Source of the DNA: an uncultured Eubacteriales bacterium
Lineage (GTDB): Bacteria; Bacillota_A; Clostridia; Oscillospirales; Oscillospiraceae
DNA length: 9,998 bases
Direction of reading: 5' to 3'
Assembly: GCA_949739085.1 (NCBI GenBank)
Contig: CATIYU010000189.1
Location: 1 to 9,998 of the forward strand
The position numbers were made by a program, and so were the translations under genes. Positions 1-7,668 of this stretch are shown in pieces. A model generated the notes under the pieces. The model made no database searches. It saw only the letters and a list, made by a program, of their open reading frames with translations, and was not told the DNA's origin. Position 1 is the first letter of the stretch; each line of letters begins with the position of its first letter.

Positions 1-81
1 GAGCGTTATCAAATTGTTATCAAAAGAGAGGCATAAAACCGTCTATCCGTTGTGCCGCAAGGGGTTCAAAGTTTCAAAAAC

Positions 82-1623
82 TCATTCCCACTCGATCGTC
101 GCCGGGGGCTTGGAGGTGATATCGTATACAATCCGGTTAATCCCCGGCACCTCGTTCACAATTCTGGTGCTGATACGGTCCAGCACATCATAGGGAATCC
201 GCACCCAGTCAGCGGTCATAAAGTCGCTGGTGGCTACCGCCCGCAGCGCCAGGGTGTAGTCATATGTCCTTCCGTCCCCCATGACCCCGACACTGCGGGT
301 ATCCGTCAGCACGGCAAAATACTGGCTAATAGCGCCCCCCAGCCCGGCAGCGGCGATTTCCTGGCGGTAAATGGCGTCAGCCTCCCGCAGGGTGTCCAGC
401 TTCGCCTTGGTCAAATCCCCCATGACCCGGATAGCCAATCCCGGCCCCGGGAACGGCTGGCGGCTGACCAGATATTCTGGTAGGCCCAGCTCCCGGCCCA
501 GCTCCCGGACCTCATCCTTAAACAGTAGCCGCAGCGGTTCAATAATTTCCTTAAAGTCCACATAATCCGGCAGACCGCCCACATTGTGGTGGCTCTTAAT
601 CACTGCCGCGTCTCCAGCGCCGGACTCAATTACATCCGGATAAATTGTCCCCTGGGCCAAAAAGTCCACCGCGCCGATCTTCTTTGCCTGTTCCTCAAAG
701 ACCCGGATGAACTCCTCCCCGATGATTTTCCGTTTGCGCTCGGGCTCGGTGACCCCGGCCAGTTTCTCCAAAAACCGGGCCTCCGCGTCCACCCGGACAA
801 AGTTCATCGCCCAGGGCCGGAACGCCGCCTCTACCTCGTTGCCCTCGTCTTTCCGCATCAGGCCGTGGTCTACAAATACGCACGTCAGCTGTTCTCCTAC
901 GGCCTCCGCCAGCAGCGCCGCGCAGACAGAGCTGTCCACGCCGCCAGATAGGGCCAGCAGCACCCGGCCGCCGCCCACCTTTTCTCGGATGGAGGCAATG
1001 GCAGTACGTTTATAGTCCTCCATCGTCCAATCGCCAGCAGCGCCGCAGACCTCATACAGGAAATTCCGGATCATTCGGACGCCGTTCTCCGTGTGGTTTA
1101 CCTCCGGATGGTACTGCACCCCGTAGAAGCCCCGGCTCTCATCCGCGATCGCCACAGTGGGACAGGATTGGGAGCGTGCGGCTAGGGAAAAGCCTTCCGG
1201 CACCTTCTCCATGTAGTCCCCGTGACTCATCCAGCTGACGCCTTTATCCGGCAAGCCCTTGAACAGACGGCAGGAGGTGTCGTAGAAGGTCTCCGTCTTG
1301 CCGTACTCTCTGGCGCTTCCGCTCTGGGCGGGTATCACACGCCCACCCAAAATGTGGGCCATCAGCTGGCATCCGTAGCATATGCCCAGCACGGGAACCC
1401 CCAGCTGAAACAGGGCCGGGTCCACCTGAGGAGAGTCCTCCAGATAGACAGAATTGGGTCCGCCAGTAAAAATAAAGCCAATAGGCTTCAGAGCCCGCAG
1501 CTCCTCCAACGGCGTGGTATAGGGCTTCACCTCGCAATAGACCCCGCACTCCCGCACCCGGCGGGCAATGAGCTGGTTATACTGTCCTCCAAAATCCAAC
1601 ACGATGACAATTTGATGTGCCAA
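82..1623 (-). CDS. guaA: GMP synthase (glutamine-hydrolysing)
   Basis: This enzyme converts XMP to GMP with ATP and glutamine, the last step of guanine nucleotide synthesis in the cytosol. The 513-residue product has the full usual length. The N-terminal class I glutamine amidotransferase domain (about 1-195) carries the nucleophile Cys82 in GICYG and the His172/Glu174 pair in YHPE. The ATP-pyrophosphatase domain begins near 205 with the SGGVDSS loop at 226-232. The C-terminal dimerisation domain ends in the family-typical KPPATIEWE. The start codon is TTG (complement of 1621-1623): a strong AAAGGAGGG site sits 7 bases before it, and the [15 protein letters not shown] beginning matches the family. 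The gene lies 60 bp after the TIR-RCC1 gene on the same strand. No convincing promoter or purine riboswitch fits in that gap, so transcription from the TIR promoter is likely. The assignment is secure; the regulation is inferred. Confidence 0.98.
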   Translation of the reverse strand: MAHQIVIVLDFGGQYNQLIARRVRECGVYCEVKPYTTPLEELRALKPIGFIFTGGPNSVYLEDSPQVDPALFQLGVPVLGICYGCQLMAHILGGRVIPAQSGSAREYGKTETFYDTSCRLFKGLPDKGVSWMSHGDYMEKVPEGFSLAARSQSCPTVAIADESRGFYGVQYHPEVNHTENGVRMIRNFLYEVCGAAGDWTMEDYKRTAIASIREKVGGGRVLLALSGGVDSSVCAALLAEAVGEQLTCVFVDHGLMRKDEGNEVEAAFRPWAMNFVRVDAEARFLEKLAGVTEPERKRKIIGEEFIRVFEEQAKKIGAVDFLAQGTIYPDVIESGAGDAAVIKSHHNVGGLPDYVDFKEIIEPLRLLFKDEVRELGRELGLPEYLVSRQPFPGPGLAIRVMGDLTKAKLDTLREADAIYRQEIAAAGLGGAISQYFAVLTDTRSVGVMGDGRTYDYTLALRAVATSDFMTADWVRIPYDVLDRISTRIVNEVPGINRIVYDITSKPPATIEWE

Positions 1624-1683
1624 CGCAGATCCCTCCTTTATCTTAATCTTAATATCGCAATACGTCTGGCTTGCGGGGACGGG

Positions 1684-3639
1684 TTATTCCTCCAGCGCGC
1701 TGTCGATCTCCGCCAGGCGGTCCTCAATTTCTTTGCGGCGTTTTCCGGTGAAGAGCCCCTTGAGCCCCACCATCTCCTTCCGCAGCGCGGCCCGCTCCCG
1801 TCCCAAGACCTCCCGCTCCTGGCGGCGGACCTCGGCGGCTCTGATTTTATCCTCCAGAGCGCCCAGATCTTGGAACAGCGTCCACTTACCCACGTCGCAC
1901 TGACCGCTTTTGTTGTTGCCCGCCGCCACCACCGTACCGTCCCATTTCAGACCCACGGTGTGATAGGTCCCGGCGGACACCGCCACAATGTCCGTCCAGC
2001 CGGACACGCCGCACTGGCCGAACTTATTATCGCCCACCGCAACCACTGTGCCGTCGGACTTCAGACCCACAGTATGATAGGGGCCGGTGGAGACGCTGAC
2101 AATGTCCTGCCACTCGGGAATGCTGTTGCTGCCAATGGCCGTCACCGTGCCGTCCTCCTTGATGCCCACGGTGTGGTAGGAGCTGCTGGCGATGCCCACA
2201 ATGTCCCGCCAGGCTACAGCCCTGGACTTGTAGAGGGACGTGGCCCAGCCCGTCACCACCACCGTGCCGTCGGACTTCAAGCCGATGGTCCGGTACTCGT
2301 CGGCGGCGATGGCCACGATGTCCGTCCAGCGGCCCACATTGCACTGGCCGTAGTCGTTTTTCCCCGCCGCCACCACCATGCCGTCCGACCGCAGGCCCAC
2401 GGTATAGGATGCGCCTGCGGCAATGGCCACAACATCTGTCCAACCGCCCACGTTACACTGTCCGTAGTCGTTTCTGCCCGAGGCCGCCACCGTGCCGTCC
2501 GACCGCAGGGCGACAGTGTGCCCGGCGTCCGCCGCCACAGCCACGGCATCCCGCCAGCCTGCCACGCTGCACTGTCCGTCGCCGGTATAGCCCCCGGCAA
2601 TCACCTTGCCGTCCGCCCGGACGGCAGCTGTGTGGTTGGCCCCGGCGGCGATGAGCGGGGAGAGGATCCGTACAGAGTCCCGTTCACGCAGGAAATAGGC
2701 GAGGTCCCGTACTGGGGCTTCCGCGGGGACCTCCACGCCGCAGGTGGAAAGAGGCGGCGTCTGGGCATGGAACTCAAGGGCCGAAAGCCGCAGCAGCAGG
2801 GCGTCCACTGCCCCCGGCCTGTCCATCTCGTGGTGCTCCAACTCTGCCAGCTCCTGGGGCAGCTCCCGGGGGCCGATGCCCTTGCAGCAGGGAATCAGCG
2901 TCTGGTTCTGCCCAGCCTCTATCTGCACCAGAAATCGGACCCACACATTTTTCACCCACACAGATGTAAAATGCTCGATTTTTGCGCCAAAAACCAGCAT
3001 AGCGCTGGCGCTGTTCAGCGCGGCGAAGACGGCGGGTTCCTGGGCCGCGCTGGACTTGGCGTCCAACGGAGCGCAGTAGAAAAACACCCGGCGCCCCTCC
3101 CGGACCAGGGCGCTGTAGATGTCCTGAGCCAGAGCGCCGCCGCCATCCGCTGTGTGGCAGAGGAAAATATCGTATAAGGGCTCATTTTCCGCTTGGGCGA
3201 TGACATCCAGCCGGGCCTTCTCAATGGCCTTGGCCTCCTCCCGGTAAGCCCTGCGGGCGGCGGGGTCGGCGTTCTCCATCGCCCGCTCAAAGTTCGGGGC
3301 GTCCAATACGCTTTCCAAGGAGGCTCGGTGGCAGGCCGGGAGTTTCCCCAACCCCGGCGGACCATCCAGATAGGAGACCCCAAACCGGCAGAGCATAAGG
3401 CCCCAATAGGCCTCCGCCTCGGAGGGAAATTCCTTCATGATGTCCCGGTAGACGCCGGCAGCCTTGTCAAATTCGCAGTTCCAGAGCAGGCGTCCGGCAC
3501 GGCTGAAGAGGATAATCTTCTTCCCCGAATCCAGAACGGGCACGGTCTGTCTTGAGCCGCAGTGGACACAGTCCACAACCGACATATTTTTCGAGACGGC
3601 GATATCTCCGCCGCACATTCTGCATTTGAGAATCGCCAT
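1684..3639 (-). CDS. Zinc-ribbon / TIR / RCC1-repeat / coiled-coil protein
   Basis: Cytosolic 651-residue multidomain protein; no signal peptide or membrane segment is seen. A zinc ribbon (Cys6, Cys9, Cys24, Cys27) is followed by a helical segment (about 45-150), then a TIR domain (about 155-285, starting YDIFLCHTADGG). Next comes a BLIP-II/RCC1-like propeller of seven recognisable repeats (about 329-590, core HTVGLKSDGTVVAAG, often followed by GQC..V..W), and a charged, probably coiled-coil tail (595-651, with GLFTGKRRKEIEDRL). The ribbon, helical, TIR and tail arrangement matches a TIR protein type I recall from clostridia; the RCC1 insert makes it sensor-like. TIR domains of that type usually read WVKNEW, and the Glu is the expected NADase residue. 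Here it is WVKNVW (Val232), so catalysis is doubtful. The ATG at 3637-3639 is chosen because an AGGAGGGAG site lies 9 bases before it; a longer GTG frame would contain that site. Role unknown: immune sensor or signalling scaffold are both guesses. Confidence 0.9.
   Translation of the reverse strand: MAILKCRMCGGDIAVSKNMSVVDCVHCGSRQTVPVLDSGKKIILFSRAGRLLWNCEFDKAAGVYRDIMKEFPSEAEAYWGLMLCRFGVSYLDGPPGLGKLPACHRASLESVLDAPNFERAMENADPAARRAYREEAKAIEKARLDVIAQAENEPLYDIFLCHTADGGGALAQDIYSALVREGRRVFFYCAPLDAKSSAAQEPAVFAALNSASAMLVFGAKIEHFTSVWVKNVWVRFLVQIEAGQNQTLIPCCKGIGPRELPQELAELEHHEMDRPGAVDALLLRLSALEFHAQTPPLSTCGVEVPAEAPVRDLAYFLRERDSVRILSPLIAAGANHTAAVRADGKVIAGGYTGDGQCSVAGWRDAVAVAADAGHTVALRSDGTVAASGRNDYGQCNVGGWTDVVAIAAGASYTVGLRSDGMVVAAGKNDYGQCNVGRWTDIVAIAADEYRTIGLKSDGTVVVTGWATSLYKSRAVAWRDIVGIASSSYHTVGIKEDGTVTAIGSNSIPEWQDIVSVSTGPYHTVGLKSDGTVVAVGDNKFGQCGVSGWTDIVAVSAGTYHTVGLKWDGTVVAAGNNKSGQCDVGKWTLFQDLGALEDKIRAAEVRRQEREVLGRERAALRKEMVGLKGLFTGKRRKEIEDRLAEIDSALEE
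1870..2655 (-). repeat. Seven tandem RCC1/BLIP-II-like repeats inside the TIR gene
   Basis: About seven units of roughly 35-42 codons each repeat the pattern W.DIVA(I/V)(A/S)AG..HTVGL(K/R)SDGTVVAAG.N..GQC.V. Units 4 and 5 have diverged: one has WATSLYKSRAVAW and the next a short SNSIPEW in place of the GQC turn. Seven blades would suit a closed beta-propeller, typical of ligand-sensing or protein-binding modules. The bounds are approximate. Confidence 0.85.
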
Positions 3640-3766
3640 CCGTAGTGTCTCCCTCCTGCGGCGCACACTTTAAACGCCATTATTTCTGGCTCTGGCCTCA
3701 CTCCCTGTACAGACCGCCCAGCCGCGCACTGGCATTCGCATTTCGCATGAAGTTTATCAATATAAT

Positions 3767-3795
3767 AGTATATCACGTTTGCCATCTGCTGGCAA
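3767..3795 (-). promoter_or_regulatory. Sigma-A-type promoter of the TIR-RCC1 gene
   Basis: Read on the minus strand, a -35 box TTGCCA (3790-3795) and a -10 box TATACT (3767-3772) are 17 bp apart, and a TG one base before the -10 makes an extended -10. Transcription would start near 3760, giving a leader of about 120 bases before the ATG at 3639. It is the best-matching promoter in the window. It probably also serves guaA. Confidence 0.7.
3779..3795. promoter_or_regulatory. Perfect dyad TTGCCA-N5-TGGCAA over the -35 box (candidate operator)
   Basis: A 17-bp perfect inverted repeat has 6-bp arms (3779-3784 and 3790-3795) around a 5-bp centre. One arm is exactly the -35 hexamer and the other lies in the spacer. 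This placement suits a dimeric repressor that blocks RNA polymerase. No regulator gene lies in the window, and coincidence is possible for so short a dyad. Confidence 0.45.
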
Positions 3796-3877
3796 GTCCT
3801 ACCTGAGCTGGCGTTATAATTAGGCCGCGTAAGGTCATGCGGTATATTGACTTTTCCGGGAACTGTGGCAGCCCAAT

Positions 3878-3924
3878 AGAGAAAAACAGAGGCGCCGCTC
3901 TGGGCAGCGCCTCTGCTTTTCTCT
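3878..3924 (-). terminator. Long terminator hairpin, probably bidirectional
   Basis: Arms at 3878-3895 and 3907-3924 pair over 18 positions with one mismatch around an 11-base loop. The core is CAGAGGCGC/GCGCCTCTG, flanked by A-rich and T-rich strands. On the minus strand the GC stem is followed by TTTTCTCT, about 50 bases after the permease stop codon. The symmetry means it could also stop plus-strand transcription. Confidence 0.85.
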
Positions 3925-3974
3925 ACAGGTTTATGAATTTTTAATGATCGCAACCATTTTCAAAAGTTTTTCTC

Positions 3975-5564
3975 TCACAGCAGCTCCATAAACCGCCGGC
4001 GGCCACAGGTGCGAAGCCACAGATACAGGCCCCCGCAGCCCGCCAGCAGAACCAGAGCGCAGAGGGACAAGGCGTAAAATTCCCCCAACGGCCCCGTGAG
4101 GACCCACACCAGCGCACCGCACAGCGCCACAGCGGCCATGCCGCCGAAGGTAGACAGCAGAGAGGACGCGGACTGCTTAACCACCGCCATGTCGCTGACG
4201 GCGTTCAGCTGGGGGAAGGTCAGGTTTACCGCCAGCCCCATCAAAGCGGTGAAGAGGGCGAACGCCACCCCCAGCAGGAGAAGCAGCGCCCCCTTGGGCA
4301 GGGTCAGCTCCAGCCCCCAGGTCAGGCCCCCGCAGCCTACCAGCAGGCACGGCGCGGCTAGCAGCAGGTGGAATCCGGCCTTGGTCCGCAGCACCTCCCC
4401 GGCGGATACTGGAGCTTCCTTCAAAATCCAGAGGTACTTCCCCTCCAGACTTACCGAGGAGCCAGTAATGGCCACGGTGGACAGCAGGAAGGCCACAACG
4501 GCCGCCGCCAGGGACAGCAGCGGCAGCTGCCCGCCCATCTGCGCCAGCATCTCCCGGACCTGGACCCTCATGACCACCGCGCCAATCCCCGCCGCCAGGA
4601 GGAGCAGCAGTCCCAGCCCGGTGTTGAAGAGGTAGATGGGGGTGCCAAAGTACCGGGCCGCCTCCTTTTTCAGCAGGGCTCTGCCCCGGCTCGAGGCGCT
4701 CAGGCGGGTGAGGCGGTAGTCCGGCCCCTTGCGGTGGGTGTGCAGGCCCGTGAGCACCCGCTGGTAACTCCCCGCCAGAATGGCAGCCGCCGCCAACACC
4801 AGGGCCGCAGACAGCAGGCAGAACAGCCCTAAGTGCCCCCAGCTCCCGCATACGCCCTTCTGGTACAGCTCCAGGGGCAGCGCCCACAGGGGGACGTCCG
4901 CCGCCAGCGCCGGACTGACAGTCCCGGCGGCCAGCCCGGCAACCGCCTTGTTCACCTGGAACGAAGCCACAAAGGCGAGGACCATCAGCATGGCGCATAA
5001 CAGCAGGTTCACCAGCCTCCGGTTGCCAGAGAGCCCGGTAAGCCAGCTGAGCAGGAATCCCGCCGCCAGCGCCAGCAGGGTGGGCAGGAGCGCCAGCAGG
5101 AGCGTGGCCAACAGTAGCCGCAGGACAAAGAGGGGCCCGCCGCCGCCCTGCCACAGGTAGGCCGCCCCGGCGGGCAGCACCAAAAACACGCAGAACATCA
5201 GGTTTTCCGCATACAGGGCCGTCAGTTTGCTCAGCAGAATGGCGGCGGCGGGTACGGGCATGGACAGCAGCAGGTCCGCGTCCCGGCCCGAAAACACCAC
5301 GCCCTGGGCGGCAAGGGAAGTAAACATTACCCCTGCCGCCACCGCCATGCCTGGCATCATAATGAGCAGCAGGTCCAACGCGCCGGACTGGGCCAGGGGC
5401 TTGGCCAGGGTGAAGCTGTAGAGTCCGGACACATACAGGCATAGCCCCGCCATCAGGGCCAGCGCCGCCCAGCCAGAGGCGGCCCGTTTCCGGTTCCCGC
5501 CCACCCGGAAGCTGGCCAGGAGGGAGCGCAGCTGGACACGGGAAAGAAGCAGTATTTTTTTCAT
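3975..5564 (-). CDS. ABC-2-type exporter permease
   Basis: Integral membrane protein of 529 residues, expected to form the channel of an ABC exporter with the ATPase encoded just before it. About a dozen hydrophobic segments are visible, for example near 32-50, 64-88, 120-138, 145-173, 184-204, 245-266, 310-332, 347-368, 397-416, 425-449, 473-491 and 496-518. The two halves look duplicated: the cytoplasmic stretch FSGRDADLLLSMPVPAAAIL (about 91-110) corresponds to SLEGKYLWILKEAPVSAGEV (about 372-391), a pattern of large clostridial ABC-2 exporters. The start at 5562-5564 is supported by an ATGA overlap with the ATPase stop and by a GGAGGGG-like site upstream; longer frames would run deep into the ATPase gene. 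Substrate unknown; no peptide, lantibiotic or drug-resistance gene is adjacent. Confidence 0.9.
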   Translation of the reverse strand: MKKILLLSRVQLRSLLASFRVGGNRKRAASGWAALALMAGLCLYVSGLYSFTLAKPLAQSGALDLLLIMMPGMAVAAGVMFTSLAAQGVVFSGRDADLLLSMPVPAAAILLSKLTALYAENLMFCVFLVLPAGAAYLWQGGGGPLFVLRLLLATLLLALLPTLLALAAGFLLSWLTGLSGNRRLVNLLLCAMLMVLAFVASFQVNKAVAGLAAGTVSPALAADVPLWALPLELYQKGVCGSWGHLGLFCLLSAALVLAAAAILAGSYQRVLTGLHTHRKGPDYRLTRLSASSRGRALLKKEAARYFGTPIYLFNTGLGLLLLLAAGIGAVVMRVQVREMLAQMGGQLPLLSLAAAVVAFLLSTVAITGSSVSLEGKYLWILKEAPVSAGEVLRTKAGFHLLLAAPCLLVGCGGLTWGLELTLPKGALLLLLGVAFALFTALMGLAVNLTFPQLNAVSDMAVVKQSASSLLSTFGGMAAVALCGALVWVLTGPLGEFYALSLCALVLLAGCGGLYLWLRTCGRRRFMELL

Positions 5565-6286
5565 GCGTCCGCGCTCCCCTCCTCCGTTAGGCCCAGGAAC
5601 ACGTCTTCCAGGCTGGAGTCTTGGACAATCTGCTCCGTGGGGCCGTGGCGCACCAGTCGTCCGTCCCGGATGATGGCGATGGTGCTGCACAGCTTCTCCG
5701 CCACCTCCAGCACGTGGGTGGAGAAAAATACCGCCCCGCCCTCATCGCACAGCTGGCGGAGGTACTCCTTCAACAGGTGGGACGCGGACGGGTCCAGACC
5801 CACAAAGGGCTCGTCCAGCACCAGCAGCTTGGGCCTGCGGATGAGGGCGGAGATGAGGGCCAGCTTCTGCTTCATGCCGTGGGAGTAGCTGGCCACGGCG
5901 CTGCCTAAGTCCTTCGTCAATCCAAAGGCGTCCGCGTAGAGTCCGATGCGCTCCTTCCGCTCCCGTGCCGGGATGTCGTAGAGATCAGCGATCAGGGTCA
6001 GGTATTCAATGCCCCGCATAAACTCGTAGATGTCTGGATTGTCCGGCAAAAAGGCGGTGATGGACTTGGCGGCCACCGGCTGGGGGCGGATATCGTACCC
6101 GCCAATGCGGATGGAGCCCTCCGAGAAGCTCATCACACCGGCCACAGCCCGGAGGGTGGTGGTTTTGCCCGCCCCGTTGTGGCCGATGAAGCCGCAGATC
6201 TCCCCTGGCGGCACGTGGAGAGAGAGGTCTTCTACGGCGGTCTTTCCGCCGGGATAGGTCTTTGTGTAGTGGGAGATGGTCAGCAT
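5561..6286 (-). CDS. ABC transporter ATP-binding protein
   Basis: Cytosolic ATPase of 241 residues that should drive the permease encoded directly after it (ATGA overlap, 5561-5564). Walker A is GHNGAGKT (35-42), the signature is SYSHGMKQK (134-142) in place of LSGGQ, Walker B is LLVLDE (155-160), and the switch His is in STHVLE (His191 or His192). In the Q-loop region the sequence is FLPDNPDIYEF (80-90), with no obvious Gln; this is common in ABC-2 ATPases of this type. The start at 6284-6286 is preceded 8 bases upstream by AAAGGAGG (complement of 6295-6302). An upstream in-frame extension to 6346 begins inside the putative -35 box and is rejected. Export is inferred from the ABC-2 type; the substrate cannot be told. 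Confidence 0.95.
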   Translation of the reverse strand: MLTISHYTKTYPGGKTAVEDLSLHVPPGEICGFIGHNGAGKTTTLRAVAGVMSFSEGSIRIGGYDIRPQPVAAKSITAFLPDNPDIYEFMRGIEYLTLIADLYDIPARERKERIGLYADAFGLTKDLGSAVASYSHGMKQKLALISALIRRPKLLVLDEPFVGLDPSASHLLKEYLRQLCDEGGAVFFSTHVLEVAEKLCSTIAIIRDGRLVRHGPTEQIVQDSSLEDVFLGLTEEGSADA

Positions 6287-6315
6287 AGGCGCGTCCTCCT
6301 TTTTGTTGTGCCCCC

Positions 6316-6346
6316 ATGGTACACTATCCAGCAGGTGGAATGTCAA
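6316..6346 (-). promoter_or_regulatory. Candidate exporter-operon promoter with 19-bp spacer and internal dyad
   Basis: On the minus strand a perfect -35 TTGACA (6341-6346) is followed after 19 bp by TACCAT (6316-6321, 4 of 6 matches to TATAAT). At 17 bp the hexamer would be TGTACC, a worse match. The spacer holds an imperfect dyad, AC-N2-TCCA-N5-TGGA-N2-GT. Long spacers with a central dyad are typical of promoters activated by MerR-family proteins. The leader would be only about 23 bases. No regulator is encoded nearby. Confidence 0.5.
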
Positions 6347-6413
6347 GGTCCTGTCTGCAATTTTTCTCCACTTTTTTCAACCTTACGCCTGGTGGAACCC
6401 CTCAAAAAGGCGG

Positions 6414-6446
6414 AAAAACCCGGCGTCCGCTCGGCGGGACGCCGGG
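6414..6446 (-). terminator. Rho-independent terminator of the hscC operon
   Basis: A 10-bp perfect GC-rich stem (6419-6428 with 6437-6446, arms CCCGGCGTCC/GGACGCCGGG) with an 8-base loop is followed on the minus strand by TTTTT. It begins 4 bases after the stop codon of the J-like gene, so it separates the chaperone operon from the exporter operon. Confidence 0.9.
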
Positions 6447-6450
6447 GCTT

Positions 6451-7668
6451 TCACTCCTCCACGCAGCGGTAGACGCTGATGCCGCGCCACGAGTGCGTAC
6501 ACTCCAGCTCTACTTCCCCGCCAGTTTTGCTGTCCGGGATGCAGTAGAGAGAGCTCTTATCCTCGGAGAGGTAGTAGTTCATCACCAGCTCCTCAAAGTT
6601 TGCGTCCTTTCCCGTGCACTGCATCCATTGGAAGGTCTCCCCCTCATTTTCCGCCGTGCCCCTGCCGGTGACGGCGTAAAGGCCGGGATAGTCCTCGGCG
6701 GCGTAGGAGATGACCAGGCCGTAAAAGCTGGTTTTGTGCTCGCCGCTTCCGCCGTCCAGAGGGACGTCGTTTTCAATCTCGCCGGAGCGGTCATGGCTGC
6801 CGGGAGAATCCAGACTGGCGGTGTTCACGCTGTCCGCAGAGCCGGAGCGCGGCGTGGAGCTGGAATGGCCGCTGTTGAAGATCAGGGTGAGGGCTATGAG
6901 GACGGACATGACCGCCGCAAGGAGGACGTAGGGCTTCCGCTGGACCCACAGGCCCCGCTCAATGTCCCGATTGGCCCGCCCGGCGCTTCTGTAGCTGCCC
7001 AGCAGCTGGCGGTACAGCCCCTGGTAAACCGCCGGAGGCTTGCTCCGGTAGAAGTGATAGGCCAGAAAAATCCGCCGCTTGATCTCCGCTGGAAGCCAGG
7101 CGTATTCCCGCAGGAAGTCCTCCAGGCCGAAGATAAAATCCAGGTTGTGCTGGGCGTCCAGAAAGACGCTGCTGTGGAGGAACAGACTCCAATCCTGGCC
7201 GGAGGCGCCGGCGGCACAGAGCACCTCCAGGGCGCGGAGAGCTGTGAAAGCCGCGTTCCATGCCTCCTCGCTGGAGAGGGCCTGGTCCCATTTGGCCTGC
7301 TCCAGCTGTTCCCGGCGTTCCCGGGCCCGGTACAGCCGCTCCTCCGCCCGGCGGCGCTGGGCCGCCCGGCGCTCCTCGTCCCCCTCGGAGAAGAGACGTT
7401 CATAGTCAAACTCCGGCTGGGTGCTCTCCGCTTCCCCGGCTTCAGGCGCTTTGTTTTCGGGACTTTCCCCGTCCACCGGGACCTCCTGCGGCGGGGGTAC
7501 GCCTGCCCGGACCTGCCGCCGGGCCGCCTGATAGGCGGCGTGCAGCTGCTGAAACCCCTCGGGGTCCTCCTCGGGATGGACCTCCTTCAGCCGCTGGGCG
7601 TAGGCGTGCTTTACCGCGTCCGCATCCGCCGGGCCATCCAGACCCAGCGCGTTCCAGGGCCAGCTCAT
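6451..7668 (-). CDS. Membrane-anchored J-domain-like co-chaperone with HPE in place of HPD
   Basis: Expected co-chaperone of the HscC-type Hsp70 encoded just before it. The 405-residue product begins with a short J-like domain (about 1-55): WNALGL, then a helix VKHAYAQRLKEV, then HPEEDPEGF and the helix QQLHAAYQAARR. The signature HPD is HPE (31-33) and the loop is shorter than in DnaJ. A Pro/Glu linker (55-90), a very charged helix (about 97-125), a helical domain (about 135-235) and one membrane segment (about 245-264) follow. A Ser/Gly/Thr-rich linker leads to a C-terminal domain of about 90 residues with four cysteines, probably outside. The ATG at 7666-7668 overlaps the hscC stop as ATGA; a GTG four codons upstream is possible but too close to its ribosome site. 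E. coli HscC likewise has tail-anchored J partners (DjlB/DjlC), which supports the pairing. Confidence 0.85.
   Translation of the reverse strand: MSWPWNALGLDGPADADAVKHAYAQRLKEVHPEEDPEGFQQLHAAYQAARRQVRAGVPPPQEVPVDGESPENKAPEAGEAESTQPEFDYERLFSEGDEERRAAQRRRAEERLYRARERREQLEQAKWDQALSSEEAWNAAFTALRALEVLCAAGASGQDWSLFLHSSVFLDAQHNLDFIFGLEDFLREYAWLPAEIKRRIFLAYHFYRSKPPAVYQGLYRQLLGSYRSAGRANRDIERGLWVQRKPYVLLAAVMSVLIALTLIFNSGHSSSTPRSGSADSVNTASLDSPGSHDRSGEIENDVPLDGGSGEHKTSFYGLVISYAAEDYPGLYAVTGRGTAENEGETFQWMQCTGKDANFEELVMNYYLSEDKSSLYCIPDSKTGGEVELECTHSWRGISVYRCVEE

Larger units (their letters stand above)
3640..3974. other. Intergenic region between the exporter operon and the TIR gene
   Basis: These 335 bases hold the terminator of the exporter operon (3878-3924), the dyad and promoter of the TIR gene (3767-3795), and a leader of about 120 bases. 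The part from 3640 to 3760 shows the ribosome binding site of the TIR gene but no riboswitch or small gene that I recognise. The segment 3740-3860 is clearly more AT-rich than the genes around it. Confidence 0.7.

Noticed and set aside
5..25. Direct repeat GTTATCAAA with 11-bp period, downstream of guaA
   Set aside because: Only two short AT-rich copies at the window edge; not enough to call a repeat element or binding site. No clear guaA terminator hairpin was found in 1-81 either.
1624..1683. Possible guaA promoter in the TTAAGATTAAGATAAAGG stretch
   Set aside because: No -35 at acceptable distance, and the start point would fall on the ribosome site.
1222..3177. Long plus-strand open frame of 651 codons opposite guaA and the TIR gene
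   Set aside because: It runs antisense through two well-supported genes, has no good ribosome site, and its His/Gly/Arg-rich low-complexity sequence is the mirror of the RCC1 repeats. High GC leaves such frames open.
4177..5442. Second long minus-strand frame inside the permease gene
   Set aside because: The product is Pro/Gly/Arg/Ala-rich and lacks any motif, while the overlapping frame gives a clear membrane protein coupled to the ATPase.
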